Source of the DNA: Acidipila rosea
GTDB lineage: Bacteria > Acidobacteriota > Terriglobia > Terriglobales > Acidobacteriaceae
Reading direction: 5' to 3'
NCBI RefSeq assembly: GCF_004339725.1
Contig: NZ_SMGK01000001.1
Coordinates: 1,054,001 to 1,118,000 of the forward strand
Length of the DNA: 64,000 nucleotides
Shown: in pieces, positions 63,733 through 64,000 of the stretch
Position numbering within the stretch: the stretch's first letter is position 1
How the letters are laid out: each line of letters starts with the position of its first letter
Notes under the pieces: generated by a model
Databases searched by the model: none
Told to the model about the DNA's origin: nothing
The model's input: the letters and a program-made list of their open reading frames with translations, nothing else
Program-made: the position numbers and the translations under genes

Positions 63733-63990
63733 TCAGATTCCCCAGAGCCAACTCAGGACGTTGACCGCGAGCACGGCAATGCCGGTCCCGGCGGCCACTC
63801 CCGCCAGCGCCTTCTTCGCGCCCGGCTCGCCATGCGCGAACTGGTAGCCGCCGATCACAATGGCGATCAGGCTCGCCACTCTGGCAACCGTCCCGGTGAA
63901 GAGGAGCTGGAGCGCGGTGAATCCCGTATCGAAGGGCGAGCCGCTCTGCGCAATAGCGGCGATGGGGAAGAGAAGCGGCAGCGCAGCCAT
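63733..63990 (-). CDS. trbC: T4SS pilin (TrbC/VirB2), start uncertain
   Basis: An 85-residue hydrophobic pilin: signal segment ending AIAQS, then two helices (VARVASLIAIVIGGYQFAHG; AVAAGTGIAVLAVNVLSWLW-like region). The ATG at 63990 is 10 bases from the window edge and an upstream start beyond it cannot be excluded. It is the first visible gene of the transfer operon. Confidence 0.85.
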   Translation of the reverse strand: MAALPLLFPIAAIAQSGSPFDTGFTALQLLFTGTVARVASLIAIVIGGYQFAHGEPGAKKALAGVAAGTGIAVLAVNVLSWLWGI

Positions 63991-64000
63991 CAGAATCGTC

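Overview
This 64 kb window looks like the accessory DNA of an Acidobacteriota (Terriglobia-type) bacterium. The clues are carboxypeptidase-regulatory-domain/TonB outer-membrane proteins, an Oar-like receptor, YncE-type beta-propellers, multiheme cytochromes and a moderately GC-rich, tightly coupled gene style. This is inference from family content; no rRNA or complete tRNA is present. The DNA is best read as a large conjugative element (ICE or megaplasmid) carrying metal/efflux/redox cargo, joined to or abutting a second integrase-bearing segment.

Layout. (1) 1-5.9 kb: a type I methyltransferase gene running off the left edge, small zinc-ribbon and hypothetical proteins, an excisionase-like protein with a winged-helix partner, a zinc-finger protein and a tyrosine integrase. 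The integrase stops two bases before a 3' half-copy of tRNA-Glu, a textbook attachment core. (2) 6-10 kb: NYN-domain protein, HxlR regulator, small sigma/ZAS anti-sigma pair, gene debris, DUF2127 protein. (3) 10-16 kb: an RND efflux operon (adaptor, pump, outer-membrane factor). (4) 16.6-20.6 kb: a translationally coupled TPR-CHAT protease / S41 peptidase pair. (5) 20.7-23.7 kb: a mer operon (merR divergent from merT, an extra membrane gene, merP, merA) with a clear operator. (6) 24-32.3 kb: CusRS-like two-component system, TonB/Oar receptor, YncE propeller and a nine-heme cytochrome. (7) 32.4-35.1 kb: ParB-family and ArdC-like backbone genes. (8) 35.1-40.1 kb: a scrambled region with a frameshifted ATPase gene, a carboxypeptidase-regulatory-domain protein, a TauE transporter and a PEP-mutase/isocitrate-lyase-family enzyme. 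(9) 40-48.4 kb: a second TonB receptor/two-component/periplasmic sensor/YncE module; its YncE gene has an amber stop. (10) 48.4-64 kb: MobF relaxase, coupling protein, relaxosome protein, a candidate oriT and a Trb-type type IV secretion operon running off the right edge.

How it fits together. The backbone (ParB, ArdC, relaxase, T4SS, SSB) moves the element; the cargo handles mercury, efflux and probably metal or redox stress. The two TonB modules share a regulatory signature: direct repeats of CTTMA spaced exactly 11 bp apart lie upstream of (or inside) the target operons, as expected for OmpR-class response regulators. In module 1 the whole promoter plus the start of the response-regulator gene has been duplicated in front of the propeller/cytochrome operon, apparently placing it under the same control.

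The most interesting items are the TPR-CHAT/S41 couplet, the 11-bp box network with its duplicated promoter, the R388-like predicted nic hairpin, and the attP-like geometry of the tRNA-Glu half-site.
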